64,000 nucleotides of DNA, from NCBI RefSeq assembly GCF_009831115.1, contig NZ_WUUK01000005.1, positions 186,001-250,000 on the forward strand, written 5' to 3'. Below the pieces are notes generated by a model. That model was not told the DNA's origin. It worked only from the letters and a program-made list of their open reading frames with translations, and searched no databases. The translations under genes were made by a program, and so were the position numbers. This stretch comes from Salinicoccus hispanicus. Lineage in GTDB: Bacteria; Bacillota; Bacilli; Staphylococcales; Salinicoccaceae. This document shows positions 9,146-17,059 of this stretch, one piece after another. Every line of letters begins with the position of its first letter. Position 1 is the first letter of the stretch.

Positions 9146-9403
9146 ATGAAAGGAAAACAGGTTTTCTACTTGATGGTCGCATTAATACTTTTTTCAGTAT
9201 CTTCATTTACCATAGGAGACAAGGTTCTCGGAGAAGAAAGATATATAGGCTTTCCATTTGACTGGCTGGGTATAATAGACGGCCCTGAAGTAAAGGAAGC
9301 ATATACTCAATTTTATGGGATTGGTTTTATTTTTGATATTATAATTTTCTTCCTTATTGTTAGATTAGGGGATAAGCTGCTTACTCAGCTTGCTCTACGC
9401 TAA
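9146..9403 (+). CDS. Small two-helix membrane protein
   Basis: An 85-residue protein with GAAAGGAAG before the ATG. A first hydrophobic stretch (VFYLMVALILFSVSSFTIG) lies at the N-terminus and a second (FIFDIIIFFLIVRLG) near the C-terminus, with a polar loop between them. I do not recognise a family. It lies inside the AT-rich region, convergent with the orphan antitoxin gene. Confidence 0.6.
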   Translation: MKGKQVFYLMVALILFSVSSFTIGDKVLGEERYIGFPFDWLGIIDGPEVKEAYTQFYGIGFIFDIIIFFLIVRLGDKLLTQLALR

Positions 9404-9454
9404 ATAACCGATTTACATTGATGAGTATTAAACCCTATTCTGTCAGGTAGCGTA

Positions 9455-9685
9455 TCATCTATCTACCAGATCACGCATTGTCTTATCATACTTTGCAAAC
9501 ATTTCATTAGATAGATCCAGTATCTCTTTTTGGTAATCCCCTTGTTTTCTAATGACTACTGAATCACCATCTGCAACAAACTCCAAGTTGTCACCTTCAT
9601 CAGCCTTCAACGTCTCAAGAATACTTTTTGGTATACTGACAACCGTACTATTTCCAATTTTCCTCAATTTTCTTAGAATAGCCAT
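9455..9685 (-). CDS. AbrB/MazE-type antitoxin without an adjacent toxin
   Basis: A 76-residue protein with the swapped-hairpin AbrB/MazE/SpoVT DNA-binding domain: LRKIGNSTVVSIPKSILE, then LEFVADGDSVVIRK. The C-terminal 25 residues form a helix of the type that binds a toxin. In intact modules a toxin gene (Doc, PemK or MazF type) follows at once, but only about 50 bases separate this stop codon from the end of the convergent gene at 9403. The toxin appears to be missing. A solitary antitoxin may still regulate its own promoter. Confidence 0.85.
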   Translation of the reverse strand: MAILRKLRKIGNSTVVSIPKSILETLKADEGDNLEFVADGDSVVIRKQGDYQKEILDLSNEMFAKYDKTMRDLVDR

Positions 9686-9759
9686 AAAACTCCCCTTTTC
9701 ATTAAAGTATATACTTTAATATTAAACTTTGCGCCCCCATCAAAGGAATTTACGTTTTC

Positions 9760-9789
9760 TGAGCAGCCCTTGTAAGCTGCTCTTTTTTT
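9760..9789 (+). terminator. Plus-strand terminator with no obvious gene upstream
   Basis: GAGCAGC/GCTGCTC (9761-9767 with 9776-9782) with an eight-base loop is followed by seven T. No plus-strand gene ends near it, as the preceding gene at 9455-9685 is on the minus strand. It may be left over from a lost gene. Confidence 0.7.
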
Positions 9790-9822
9790 GTACGCCGATT
9801 GGACTTGGATGCATATTTAATT

Positions 9823-9987
9823 CTAATAGAACTTGTATCTTTTCAGTATACTGAAAAGAATGCTGTTCATCTCATCAACAGAGTTCTTAAACCCATTACT
9901 TCTCCACTCCATAATAACCCCTGATATTGCATTCGCCTGATAAGACACCTCAAACTCATTTATTTTGTCTATACCAATTGTCCTCAT
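9823..9987 (-). pseudogene. C-terminal remnant of a TetR-family regulator
   Basis: A short minus-strand frame of 54 codons from ATG 9987 reads like the ligand-domain end of TetR regulators: EFEVSYQANAISGVIMEW, then RSNGFKNSVDEMNSILFSIL. The helix-turn-helix half is absent, because a stop codon lies in frame just upstream (10006-10008). No convincing ribosome-binding site precedes the ATG. I read it as decayed debris of a lost regulator, not a functional small protein. Confidence 0.7.
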
Positions 9988-10030
9988 TATTAACTTATCT
10001 ATTTTTCACTTCGAAAATTGTATATAATTT

Positions 10031-10065
10031 AAATAAACCGTATCGTAAGTTGATACGGTTTATTT
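10031..10065. repeat. Perfect 14-bp inverted repeat, likely bidirectional terminator
   Basis: AAATAAACCGTATC (10031-10044) and GATACGGTTTATTT (10052-10065) pair perfectly around a seven-base loop, with A/T flanks on both sides. A terminator is most likely; a regulator-binding palindrome left from the lost TetR gene is the alternative. Confidence 0.7.
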
Positions 10066-10204
10066 ATGATAGCTCTCATTCTTCATAATCTTACTGACAA
10101 ATTGAACTCTGCATAGCTCGTTTCTTTCGTATATAATCAAGGTAACTAAACTTCTCGCATAAGACGTCCTACTGACTTACGTCATAAACGAAGGGTGCAT
10201 TGAT

Positions 10205-10411
10205 ATGGCAAAACAAACGACTAAAAAGGACTGGATTGACAGCAGCATCGGTCTCGGCATGATCTTCGGCTGTTTGATCGGCATTGTCATTGCTATAATC
10301 TTCAATCCATCGATCATGGTCTATACGTTGCCTGCTGGTGCGTGTATCGGTTTACTGATTGGTACTATGATCTACGCCATCTATGGCAGTCATAATCAGC
10401 ACGACAAATAA
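10205..10411 (+). CDS. Small glycine-rich two-helix membrane protein
   Basis: A 68-residue protein: a basic N-terminus (MAKQTTKKDWIDSS), a first Gly-spaced hydrophobic helix (GLGMIFGCLIGIVIAIIF) and a second (LPAGACIGLLIGTMIYAIYG). Small-residue spacing resembles glycine-zipper proteins that pack in the membrane. The function is unknown. It is preceded by a GAAGGGTGCATTGAT-type site and closed by a terminator shared with the convergent GPP34 gene. Confidence 0.7.
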   Translation: MAKQTTKKDWIDSSIGLGMIFGCLIGIVIAIIFNPSIMVYTLPAGACIGLLIGTMIYAIYGSHNQHDK

Positions 10412-10445
10412 CCATGCCACCTAATTGTTCGGTGGCATGGTATTA
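10412..10445. terminator. Convergent terminator between the 68-residue protein gene and the GPP34 gene
   Basis: CCATGCCACC (10412-10421) pairs with GGTGGCATGG (10431-10440). The stem overlaps the GPP34 stop codon at 10421. Confidence 0.8.
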
Positions 10446-11107
10446 TTGAGCACTGTTACAGAAATGGCTGTGGTGGTCGCAATCATGATTGCCGCTTCCA
10501 TCTCCTCGATGGATTTATTGATGGCAACGTCATATTCGCTCTCGGCTGCAATCTTCTCAATCCGCTTCTCTGCAGTTTCTTGTTTTTCCTCACCAAACAC
10601 TTCAGCGGTCAGGTTGCATATCTTTATCAGATTCAATAGGATGCCGGCGAGTGGGTCGGGGGTCTCATCTTTGAATACAATTCTTTGAAGTCTATTCCTG
10701 ATCTCCTCTTCGGCTCTGCCGTCTGCTTCGGGATGGTGTTTCCATTTGAAGACAAATAGGAATTTCTTGGACTCTTCTTTCAAAATTCCTTTATCTACCA
10801 GAGACTGAATGATCTCTTTTTTGATATTATGCATCTTGAACGGCAGACGGTCCATCCAGTACTCGATTTTCTCTGGTTTTTTGGCTTTTTCCATCTCATC
10901 CAGAACAGTTTCGAAATAAGGCACCTCTGTCGGCGTGCGGTCCACCACGACAACCTTATCCTCCTGCAGCTCTATCCGTTCCATCAGCGTCAGTTCGGAC
11001 AGGATGGCTCCGGTAAGTCCATACTCAATGGAATCAGCCCCATTGACCTGTGTTCCCTTCTCATCATCCGTTGCAAGTAGCAGCAGTGCTTCTGCAATGG
11101 TAAACAT
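10421..11107 (-). CDS. GPP34 (Golgi phosphoprotein 3-like) family protein
   Basis: A 228-residue protein matching the bacterial GPP34/GOLPH3 family: it begins MFTIAEALLLLATDDEKG, a typical start of the family, continues with YGLTGAILSELTLMERI and has the KGIL segment in the middle. In eukaryotes GOLPH3/Vps74 binds phosphatidylinositol-4-phosphate; the bacterial role is unknown. A Shine-Dalgarno GGGAGGAAACG precedes the start. The gene begins 22 bases after the nitrilase-family gene and ends the ABC-transporter run, so a membrane-associated role linked to that transporter is possible but inferred only from position. Confidence 0.85.
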   Translation of the reverse strand: MFTIAEALLLLATDDEKGTQVNGADSIEYGLTGAILSELTLMERIELQEDKVVVVDRTPTEVPYFETVLDEMEKAKKPEKIEYWMDRLPFKMHNIKKEIIQSLVDKGILKEESKKFLFVFKWKHHPEADGRAEEEIRNRLQRIVFKDETPDPLAGILLNLIKICNLTAEVFGEEKQETAEKRIEKIAAESEYDVAINKSIEEMEAAIMIATTTAISVTVLNNTMPPNN

Positions 11108-11129
11108 ATCGTTTCCTCCCTATAAAGTT

Positions 11130-11927
11130 TTATAGAAAATGATACATCTCTCTTTTACGGCTATCGAAAATCGGCACTTCCTTGCGGATTCTGTCGACTT
11201 CACTCCCATCGAGGCGGCCGGTCAGTGTGGCGTCTCCATGATCTGCCGCTTCATCCACGCTTTCACCGAATGGCCCGACGATCATGGAACGTCCAGCGTA
11301 CTTCTGGTCTCCGATCTCTCCGTAGGTGTCAGCGGCAATGATGTACAGCTGGTTTTCTATTGCACGTGCGCGTGTCAGTGTCTCCCAGTGCGACTTCCGT
11401 GCCATCGGCCATTCGGCAACAACAAAGATGGACGTCGCGCCTTTCAGTGCCAGATCTCTGAACAGTTCAGGGAACCTGAGATCGTAGCAGATGACGATGC
11501 CGCACGTATTGCCATCAAGCATGAACGTATTTACCTTGTCCCGCCCGGCTGCAAGGAATTCCGGTTCATTGAGCATCGGTACGAGGTGCATCTTGGAATA
11601 TTCATAGATGAGTTTGCCTTTCCGATCGATGACGAAGGCGGTATTATATACCTTCTCCGGGTCAGCCTTCATATTGGCGACAGAACCGGCAACAATATTG
11701 ACATCATACTCCTGTGCAAGTGATACAATGATGGACTTTGCCGGTTCCAGGTGATGGCATGCATGCTGCTTTATATTTTCAAGATCGTAGCTTGATGTCC
11801 ACATCTCCGGCAGTACGACAACGTCCGTGCCTTTCAGGTTCTCCTTCGCAAATACTTCCTGCACTCTTTCAAGATTCGCTTCCAAGTCTCCAAATACAAC
11901 CTGGTACTGCAGTACTTTTATATTGAT
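11130..11927 (-). CDS. Carbon-nitrogen hydrolase (nitrilase superfamily, omega-amidase-like); non-canonical start
   Basis: The Glu-Lys-Cys triad is clear: VVVLPEMW, YSKMHLVPMLNEPE and GIVICYDLRFPELFRD. The family hydrolyses small omega-amides. The first usual start codon in frame is TTG at 11885, but that would remove the first beta strand KVLQYQVVFGD, which is conserved. The reading frame continues upstream without ATG, GTG or TTG. GGAG at 11935-11938 is seven bases from an ATC at 11925-11927, giving 265 residues; an ATA at 11919-11921 would give a start like related proteins (MKVLQYQ). An unusual start codon, a mutated ATG or a sequence error is required. It lies 20 bases after the lipoprotein gene. 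Confidence 0.85.
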   Translation of the reverse strand: MNIKVLQYQVVFGDLEANLERVQEVFAKENLKGTDVVVLPEMWTSSYDLENIKQHACHHLEPAKSIIVSLAQEYDVNIVAGSVANMKADPEKVYNTAFVIDRKGKLIYEYSKMHLVPMLNEPEFLAAGRDKVNTFMLDGNTCGIVICYDLRFPELFRDLALKGATSIFVVAEWPMARKSHWETLTRARAIENQLYIIAADTYGEIGDQKYAGRSMIVGPFGESVDEAADHGDATLTGRLDGSEVDRIRKEVPIFDSRKREMYHFL

Positions 11928-11947
11928 ACGATCACTCCTCCATATGA

Positions 11948-12682
11948 CTATTGCTGAAACAGCTCGATATAGTAGTCTGAAACGATGGTATCCCCGGGGT
12001 TGATTTCCACACTGACACTAAGCTCCGGATCCGGCCCTTCCAATGGATCAAAGTTCTGATACTTGCCAGCTGTGTTCCAATAGATCCGGTGTTCACCGGA
12101 TTCACCCATTATCGGCAGGCTTTCAGACGCCAGCATGTAGGTTCCGGGTTCGATATGTGTGCCTGCTGTATGCGTACCTGCGGGTATCATGAGACTACCT
12201 GTCTCCTCTGGTTCCATCATATCATTTTCAACCGATGAAAGTTCAAGTTCACCATCGCGGGACTTGAATGTCAAAGTATAGCCAGGCTTCAGATCGAAGG
12301 TGGCATCTGGTGTCCGCATGCCGATGGAGATTTCCATGATTCTCACACCTGCATTATCTTTGATGATGATTGCCCCGGCAGTGTCCACCAGCACGCCTGT
12401 ATATCTTCCAGGCTCGAGATCTTCCCCTGCTTCGTATGTACCGGGTTCAAGTGTCATCTGCTCACCTGCACTGCTGTCCACCGTTCCGGCCAGTTCACTG
12501 CTTTCAACATACGGAAAGCGTTCTGCAATATCATCACCCTTGAGCAGTTTATCTTCTTCATAGGCACTGATTGCCGCTTCATCCTTTACAAACGCTTCTC
12601 CATCATATGTCTCAGGCATGATGCCGGTGTAACCGCATCCGGCCAACCCGAATACCATCAGCAGTACAAACCCACGCTTCAT
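11948..12682 (-). CDS. Lipoprotein of an ABC transporter operon, two related beta modules
   Basis: A 244-residue lipoprotein (lipobox LAGC, Cys16). After an acidic linker it contains two similar modules: TLEPGTYEAGEDLEPGRYTG near residue 77 and IPAGTHTAGTHIEPGTYML near residue 165. Each looks like a small beta domain. The ATG overlaps the ATPase stop codon (ATGA), so it is translated with the ABC transporter and is likely its extracytoplasmic accessory or sensor. I do not recognise a named family. Confidence 0.75.
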   Translation of the reverse strand: MKRGFVLLMVFGLAGCGYTGIMPETYDGEAFVKDEAAISAYEEDKLLKGDDIAERFPYVESSELAGTVDSSAGEQMTLEPGTYEAGEDLEPGRYTGVLVDTAGAIIIKDNAGVRIMEISIGMRTPDATFDLKPGYTLTFKSRDGELELSSVENDMMEPEETGSLMIPAGTHTAGTHIEPGTYMLASESLPIMGESGEHRIYWNTAGKYQNFDPLEGPDPELSVSVEINPGDTIVSDYYIELFQQ

Positions 12683-13575
12683 GATTCCACACCTTTATAG
12701 ATGCGCAAGTAGTGCTCATAAGTGCCGAGGGGCCCAATAGTCACCGACTCCGAACCCCCTTCCTGCAGACGGTTCATCAATTTCAGCTTGTCAGCGTCTG
12801 TCAGCGTTTTTGTCGGGATGCAGATGCGCTGACGGTTCAGATACAGTGTGCCTTCCGGGAGCGTATCGATTGACTGGTAATGCTCTGGCCCGATATTTCC
12901 TTTGATGAAATTCTCCTGTGCATCTTTCCGATCATACGTATAGTAGATATCCTTATTGTTGAGAAAATAGATCTGGTCTGCGTAGTCGTCCAGATTCTCG
13001 AGCAGGTGGCTCGCGACAATGATGATCTTGCCCTCCTGTTTCACTTCCTGGAGAATTCTGCTGACGAGCTCGACATTGACTGGATCGAGCCCGTTCATGA
13101 TCTCATCCATGAACATGATCTTCGTATCTGCAGCCATCATCATGGCAAAACACAATCTCTGGCGCATTCCGAGAGAATAGGAATTGACCTTGTCACCCAC
13201 GTATCCTGCCATATTGAGACGATCGACAATCGCATCGATGTCACCTTTGCCGCCTTTCCATATATCGCGATACATTTCGATATGTTCATATCCCGAGAAG
13301 TTTTCGTAAAGCTCGGCCTGGTCAGGGAAAAATGTGATCTTTTCATGCAGTGCCCGAACATCCTTCGTCGTGTTTTTATAAGCTTGCCCATCGACCCGTA
13401 TCTCCCCCTTATTGATCGGAATGAAGCGGATGATTGCGTTGAATAGTGTCGTCTTGCCGGTACCATTCGGTGCAACCAGTCCGATGATGTTGCCGTCCGG
13501 GATGCTGAAATTGATACTCTCAAGAACGACGTGATTACCATAGCTGATGGTCAGATCCTTTATTTCGAGTGGCAT
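12679..13575 (-). CDS. ABC transporter ATP-binding protein
   Basis: A 298-residue ATPase with Walker A APNGTGKT at residues 35-42 (Ala in place of the usual first Gly), signature YSLGMRQRL and Walker B IMFMDEIMNGLDP. The C-terminal 80 residues have no second domain. The single-domain form with two ABC-2 permeases suggests an exporter or a peptide-antibiotic resistance/maintenance transporter. The gene overlaps the upstream permease gene by one base and the lipoprotein gene by four, so subunits are probably made in balance. Confidence 0.9.
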   Translation of the reverse strand: MPLEIKDLTISYGNHVVLESINFSIPDGNIIGLVAPNGTGKTTLFNAIIRFIPINKGEIRVDGQAYKNTTKDVRALHEKITFFPDQAELYENFSGYEHIEMYRDIWKGGKGDIDAIVDRLNMAGYVGDKVNSYSLGMRQRLCFAMMMAADTKIMFMDEIMNGLDPVNVELVSRILQEVKQEGKIIIVASHLLENLDDYADQIYFLNNKDIYYTYDRKDAQENFIKGNIGPEHYQSIDTLPEGTLYLNRQRICIPTKTLTDADKLKLMNRLQEGGSESVTIGPLGTYEHYLRIYKGVES

Positions 13576-14753
13576 CAGTTTTTCCTCCTTTCAAGTCTGC
13601 CTGTCCGTGTCGGTATCAGTTTGAAGATGAAGTGGAACAGGATTTCAATCAGTATATAGAATAGTGCGATCGCAATGAGCATCTTCACGATATTGACATT
13701 ACCGATGTCTGCCCACTCCCCTTCAAGCATCGGCAGCAACTGTATATAGAGGAACGGGTTCCAGCTGCCAAGTGGTGAAATGATTGTGAATATATAAGGG
13801 ATGAAGAAGATGGCGACCACGATTGTGATGGTCAGATAGATATTTCTGAACACCCAGCTGAGTCCGGTCGACAGTTTGATGATGACGTAGCTCAGTGCCA
13901 TGGCAAGCAGCAACGTCATGACGACATACTGCAGTATGCTGATATATACTGCACTTTCCCCATCATACAGCTGCACCGGGTACATGAGCGTGCCGGTGTC
14001 CGTGGACAGCCGGCTGACAAAGTAGGAAATGAGTATCCCGATGATCAGTGTCATCCAGATCAGCACCCAGCTTATGAAGGTGCGCTGGCGCCACTGGAAC
14101 TTCCATGTATAAGGCAATCCTTGGGTGATGCTCCAGTTGTTTTCCTGATCCCTGCTGAACCGGTCGGCACCGAATATTGCTGCGATGATATAGATGAATA
14201 CACCGGCAATGATGTTGACCAGTGTGTAGAGCACAAGACTCGGTGACATCGGGTTCCAGTCGATGGCGACATCATTCTCCTTCAAGTAATTGAGAAATTT
14301 GAGACGGTTGTTGATTTCGATTTCGCTCGGCATGAAGGTGAGCAGCAGCTCCTGGGACTCGAAATCATCGGCTGCATGGAAATACAGCTGATTTTCTGCC
14401 ATCTCGATGCCCTGATCGACGTAGTCACTGACAATCTCTTCAAGCCCTTCTACAGTATTGCCTTCCTTTTCTGAAAGAATGTAGCGCTGCATGCCGAGTA
14501 TGCTCTGCTGACGTGCCAGCCGGTCATATATATCCTGACCGGTTTCTGTTTCAAAATGTTCTTGTGGTATGGCACGGAACAGATCCTGTGTATCCGTATA
14601 CTGCGCTCTCGTCTCCTCGATCGGCAGTTCGACTGAACGGTTCTGATAGAGAGTGGAATAAGTTGCAACGAACAGGATCAGCGCAGCAAGCAGTATGCGT
14701 ACCTTCCAGTCACGAAGTACTTTCAATGTTTCCCACCTGAAGAGTCGCATCAT
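13575..14753 (-). CDS. ABC-2 type permease, second of pair
   Basis: A 392-residue membrane protein. One hydrophobic segment lies near residue 20, followed by a large extracytoplasmic loop (about 40-165) and five or six more segments, the common ABC-2 permease layout. It overlaps the first permease by four bases (ATGA) and the ATPase gene by one. Sequence similarity to the first permease is weak, so a heterodimeric channel is likely. Cargo unknown. Confidence 0.85.
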   Translation of the reverse strand: MMRLFRWETLKVLRDWKVRILLAALILFVATYSTLYQNRSVELPIEETRAQYTDTQDLFRAIPQEHFETETGQDIYDRLARQQSILGMQRYILSEKEGNTVEGLEEIVSDYVDQGIEMAENQLYFHAADDFESQELLLTFMPSEIEINNRLKFLNYLKENDVAIDWNPMSPSLVLYTLVNIIAGVFIYIIAAIFGADRFSRDQENNWSITQGLPYTWKFQWRQRTFISWVLIWMTLIIGILISYFVSRLSTDTGTLMYPVQLYDGESAVYISILQYVVMTLLLAMALSYVIIKLSTGLSWVFRNIYLTITIVVAIFFIPYIFTIISPLGSWNPFLYIQLLPMLEGEWADIGNVNIVKMLIAIALFYILIEILFHFIFKLIPTRTGRLERRKN

Positions 14754-15964
14754 CCCACCTCCCTTTCGAACTTCTGCCTATTCATCCACTTCACCGTCAA
14801 CAGCAGCAGAACTTCAAGAATCACGATTGAAGCAGCCAGTACCATGACACCTGTGCCAAAGGTGAAGCCATTATTCAGAGCGAGAAAGTTGCGCTCGCCA
14901 CTCAGCACCTGTCCGAATTCGAAATAGTTCTGTGGGAAGTACTGTCCACCGATACCGAAAATGGTCGCCTCACCACCCCCACTGTATATCCGGTTGAAAC
15001 CGACAATCAGGAAGCCGATGATCATGACCACCACATCATGCCGGAACAGCAGTGACAGCCACGCATTCAGACGGACAAAAAGATAGACAAGAAGGAGGAT
15101 GAATACCACGGACATGGCGACAAAACTGCCGATTACCCGAGTTGAGAAATTCACTACTTCTCCCCGGTAGCCTTCCTGGTAAGCATAAGAAGATACCCCG
15201 AGTCCAAATGAACCGAACCCGTATAGGATACCAGCGACCAGATAGAATAATGACAGCAGCACAGCAAATGCCGTGATCAGTATGGCGAAAAGCGATATGG
15301 ACTGGTAAAAGATGTAGCGCCACCAGCCGAAGGGCTGACCTGCTTTCAATGTGCGGTGTTTCCTATCGTCAACAAGAATTTCGCTGGCGACGAATATGGT
15401 TACGAGCAGCAGGATCAGCGGACCGTTTGTCTTCAGGAAGAGATGGAGCTGCTGGGCAGCCGTCTTCTGGTCGTACAGATGAAGTGTGAGATTCTCCTCT
15501 TCCGCAATGGCTCGAAGCTCCGTGTTCATCACTGCCGTTTCGTAGTTGGCCAGGTGCATATCACTACCAAAGTCACTATTCATTCTCTCTGCATCTCCAG
15601 CCATTGGCGGCATCAGTCTGGGGCTGGTTATGAGATCCACAAGCAATCGGATATCTCCATTATCGATTGCACTGTCGAATGTGTAATAGTTTTCGTAATT
15701 TTCTTTAGCCAAACTATATGTATTGGTGCCAGTAAAGCTGTTGACTGCGATATCCCCTTGCTGCAGCCGTGACTCCTTCATCCCATACTCAGCGCTCAAT
15801 TCGAGGACCAGGCCTTCCCGGTCGATCGTTGTCGGATGCTCGGTGCCCGGCAGATAAAGCAGCAGATAGGCAAAAATGCCTAAGAGAGACAGAATCAGGA
15901 CCAGTCGATTCTTCCGATTCCGCCATGTCCGTTTCAGTGTTTCTCTGAATACAGCTGTAAACAT
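14750..15964 (-). CDS. ABC-2 type permease, first of pair
   Basis: A 404-residue protein. The first hydrophobic segment (LVLILSLLGIFAYLLLYLPG) is followed by a long loop and five or more membrane segments. AGGAGACTACAT precedes its ATG. It is the first gene of a four-gene block with 1-4 base overlaps (permease, permease, ATPase, lipoprotein). The SRPBCC gene ends 41 bases upstream and may be in the same transcript. Confidence 0.85.
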   Translation of the reverse strand: MFTAVFRETLKRTWRNRKNRLVLILSLLGIFAYLLLYLPGTEHPTTIDREGLVLELSAEYGMKESRLQQGDIAVNSFTGTNTYSLAKENYENYYTFDSAIDNGDIRLLVDLITSPRLMPPMAGDAERMNSDFGSDMHLANYETAVMNTELRAIAEEENLTLHLYDQKTAAQQLHLFLKTNGPLILLLVTIFVASEILVDDRKHRTLKAGQPFGWWRYIFYQSISLFAILITAFAVLLSLFYLVAGILYGFGSFGLGVSSYAYQEGYRGEVVNFSTRVIGSFVAMSVVFILLLVYLFVRLNAWLSLLFRHDVVVMIIGFLIVGFNRIYSGGGEATIFGIGGQYFPQNYFEFGQVLSGERNFLALNNGFTFGTGVMVLAASIVILEVLLLLTVKWMNRQKFEREVG

Positions 15965-16005
15965 ATGTAGTCTCCTCGGTTTCTATTTATAGGATGCGCG
16001 CTGTA

Positions 16006-16443
16006 TCAGTGTGCCGTAATGGTTTCGAGCTTCTTCATCTGATTATCGAGCACCCGTCTGACCACAGGCCTGATGCCTTTCAGAACCAGAGCATACCTTT
16101 TGCTTTCTGCGTCGAAGCGGCTTGTCACCTGGACTCTCGTTTCATCTTTGCCTTCCGGCTTCAGCCTGAATGATGAAGTGATGATCCCCTGCTTGAGTGT
16201 CGTTTCCACTTCAATGAACCGATTCTCCTCATATTCTGTAATGATCGATCGGAACTGATATGTCTTGTTAAGTACCTTCATCATCGTTCTGAACTTGGTG
16301 CCCTTCGTGCGCTTGTCTTCTGTGTAATAGATGTTGCCTGCAAAGATCGGGCTCCATTCCTTCAGTCTGTCATCATCGTTGACGACCTCGAATATCTGCT
16401 CAGGCGTCGCTTTGATTCGTGCGTCGTAAGTATAGAGTTCCAT
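16006..16443 (-). CDS. SRPBCC (START-like) family protein
   Basis: A 145-residue protein with the START/SRPBCC ligand-cavity fold: an early ATPEQIFEVVNDDDRLKEW motif, a middle beta region and a C-terminal long helix ending VVRRVLDNQMKKLETI. Such proteins bind lipids, hydrophobic ligands or act in polyketide-like chemistry. It is preceded by AAAGGGGATACTC. It probably starts the minus-strand run leading into the ABC transporter, hinting at a lipophilic substrate (inference). Confidence 0.8.
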   Translation of the reverse strand: MELYTYDARIKATPEQIFEVVNDDDRLKEWSPIFAGNIYYTEDKRTKGTKFRTMMKVLNKTYQFRSIITEYEENRFIEVETTLKQGIITSSFRLKPEGKDETRVQVTSRFDAESKRYALVLKGIRPVVRRVLDNQMKKLETITAH

Positions 16444-16551
16444 GAGTATCCCCTTTTTATGCCTATGTAGTTATTTTCTAAATTTTAGATATTTAATAAA
16501 AATTATACATTCTTATTTTTGAATTTTCAATAATCATTGCGTTATTCGATA

Positions 16552-16565
16552 TGTAAACGCTATTA
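16552..16565 (+). promoter_or_regulatory. cre-like sequence upstream of a GNAT gene
   Basis: TGTAAACGCTATTA agrees with the CcpA cre consensus TGWAANCGNTNWCA at all but one position. It lies just before a TATAAT-like stretch and 24 bases before the gene. One-off matches of this kind occur by chance. Confidence 0.3.
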
Positions 16566-16588
16566 TTATAATAAAAAGAGGTGGCCGC

Positions 16589-17014
16589 ATGTTGAATATG
16601 AGCAGGGATCGGAACATTGCCTACAGTGACATCGAACAGCTGTACATGAGCAGTGGAGATACACCGTATGAAAATAGGCTCGATGCGCTATATGAAGCAG
16701 TCATCAGCTCGGACCATCTGGTCACAGCATGGGATGGAACCTTGCTTGTCGGGCTGCTCCGCTCTTCCGGGGACATGCAGTTTACCCAACTCATTTCTGA
16801 CTTCCTGGTACATCCTGAGCATCATACGAAAGGCATCGCGTCAAAGTTGATGAATGCCTATATTGAAGACACCAGTCATATAGAGAAGATCTATCTATTC
16901 ATGGATGATGGTCTGGCAAGTGCATTCACCAGAAACTGGCTCGTACATAAAGGATTCGGCATCATCAAGGATGGAGAGGACCTGTGCATCTATTTGAAAC
17001 ACAATCCGGTGTAA
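16589..17014 (+). CDS. GNAT-family N-acetyltransferase
   Basis: A 141-residue GNAT protein with ISDFLVHPEHHTKGIASKLM, the motif A acetyl-CoA loop (here HTKGIASKL), and a C-terminal strand FGIIKDGEDLCIYLK. It resembles small stand-alone acetyltransferases of unknown substrate. AAAAGAGGTGGCCGC precedes the ATG. It is convergent with the YitT gene and shares its terminator. Confidence 0.85.
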   Translation: MLNMSRDRNIAYSDIEQLYMSSGDTPYENRLDALYEAVISSDHLVTAWDGTLLVGLLRSSGDMQFTQLISDFLVHPEHHTKGIASKLMNAYIEDTSHIEKIYLFMDDGLASAFTRNWLVHKGFGIIKDGEDLCIYLKHNPV

Positions 17015-17020
17015 TGAACG

Positions 17021-17057
17021 CAAAAGGACCTGGGAGCAGAAGCTTCCAGGTCCTTTT
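17021..17057. terminator. Bidirectional terminator between the GNAT and YitT genes
   Basis: AAAAGGACCTGG pairs with CCAGGTCCTTTT, with a further partial GAGC/GCTT pairing in the loop. T tracts occur on both strands. Confidence 0.9.
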
Positions 17058-17059
17058 GA

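Noticed and set aside
11139-11723. A 194-codon frame antisense to the nitrilase gene
   Set aside because: Shadow of a well-supported catalytic domain on the other strand.
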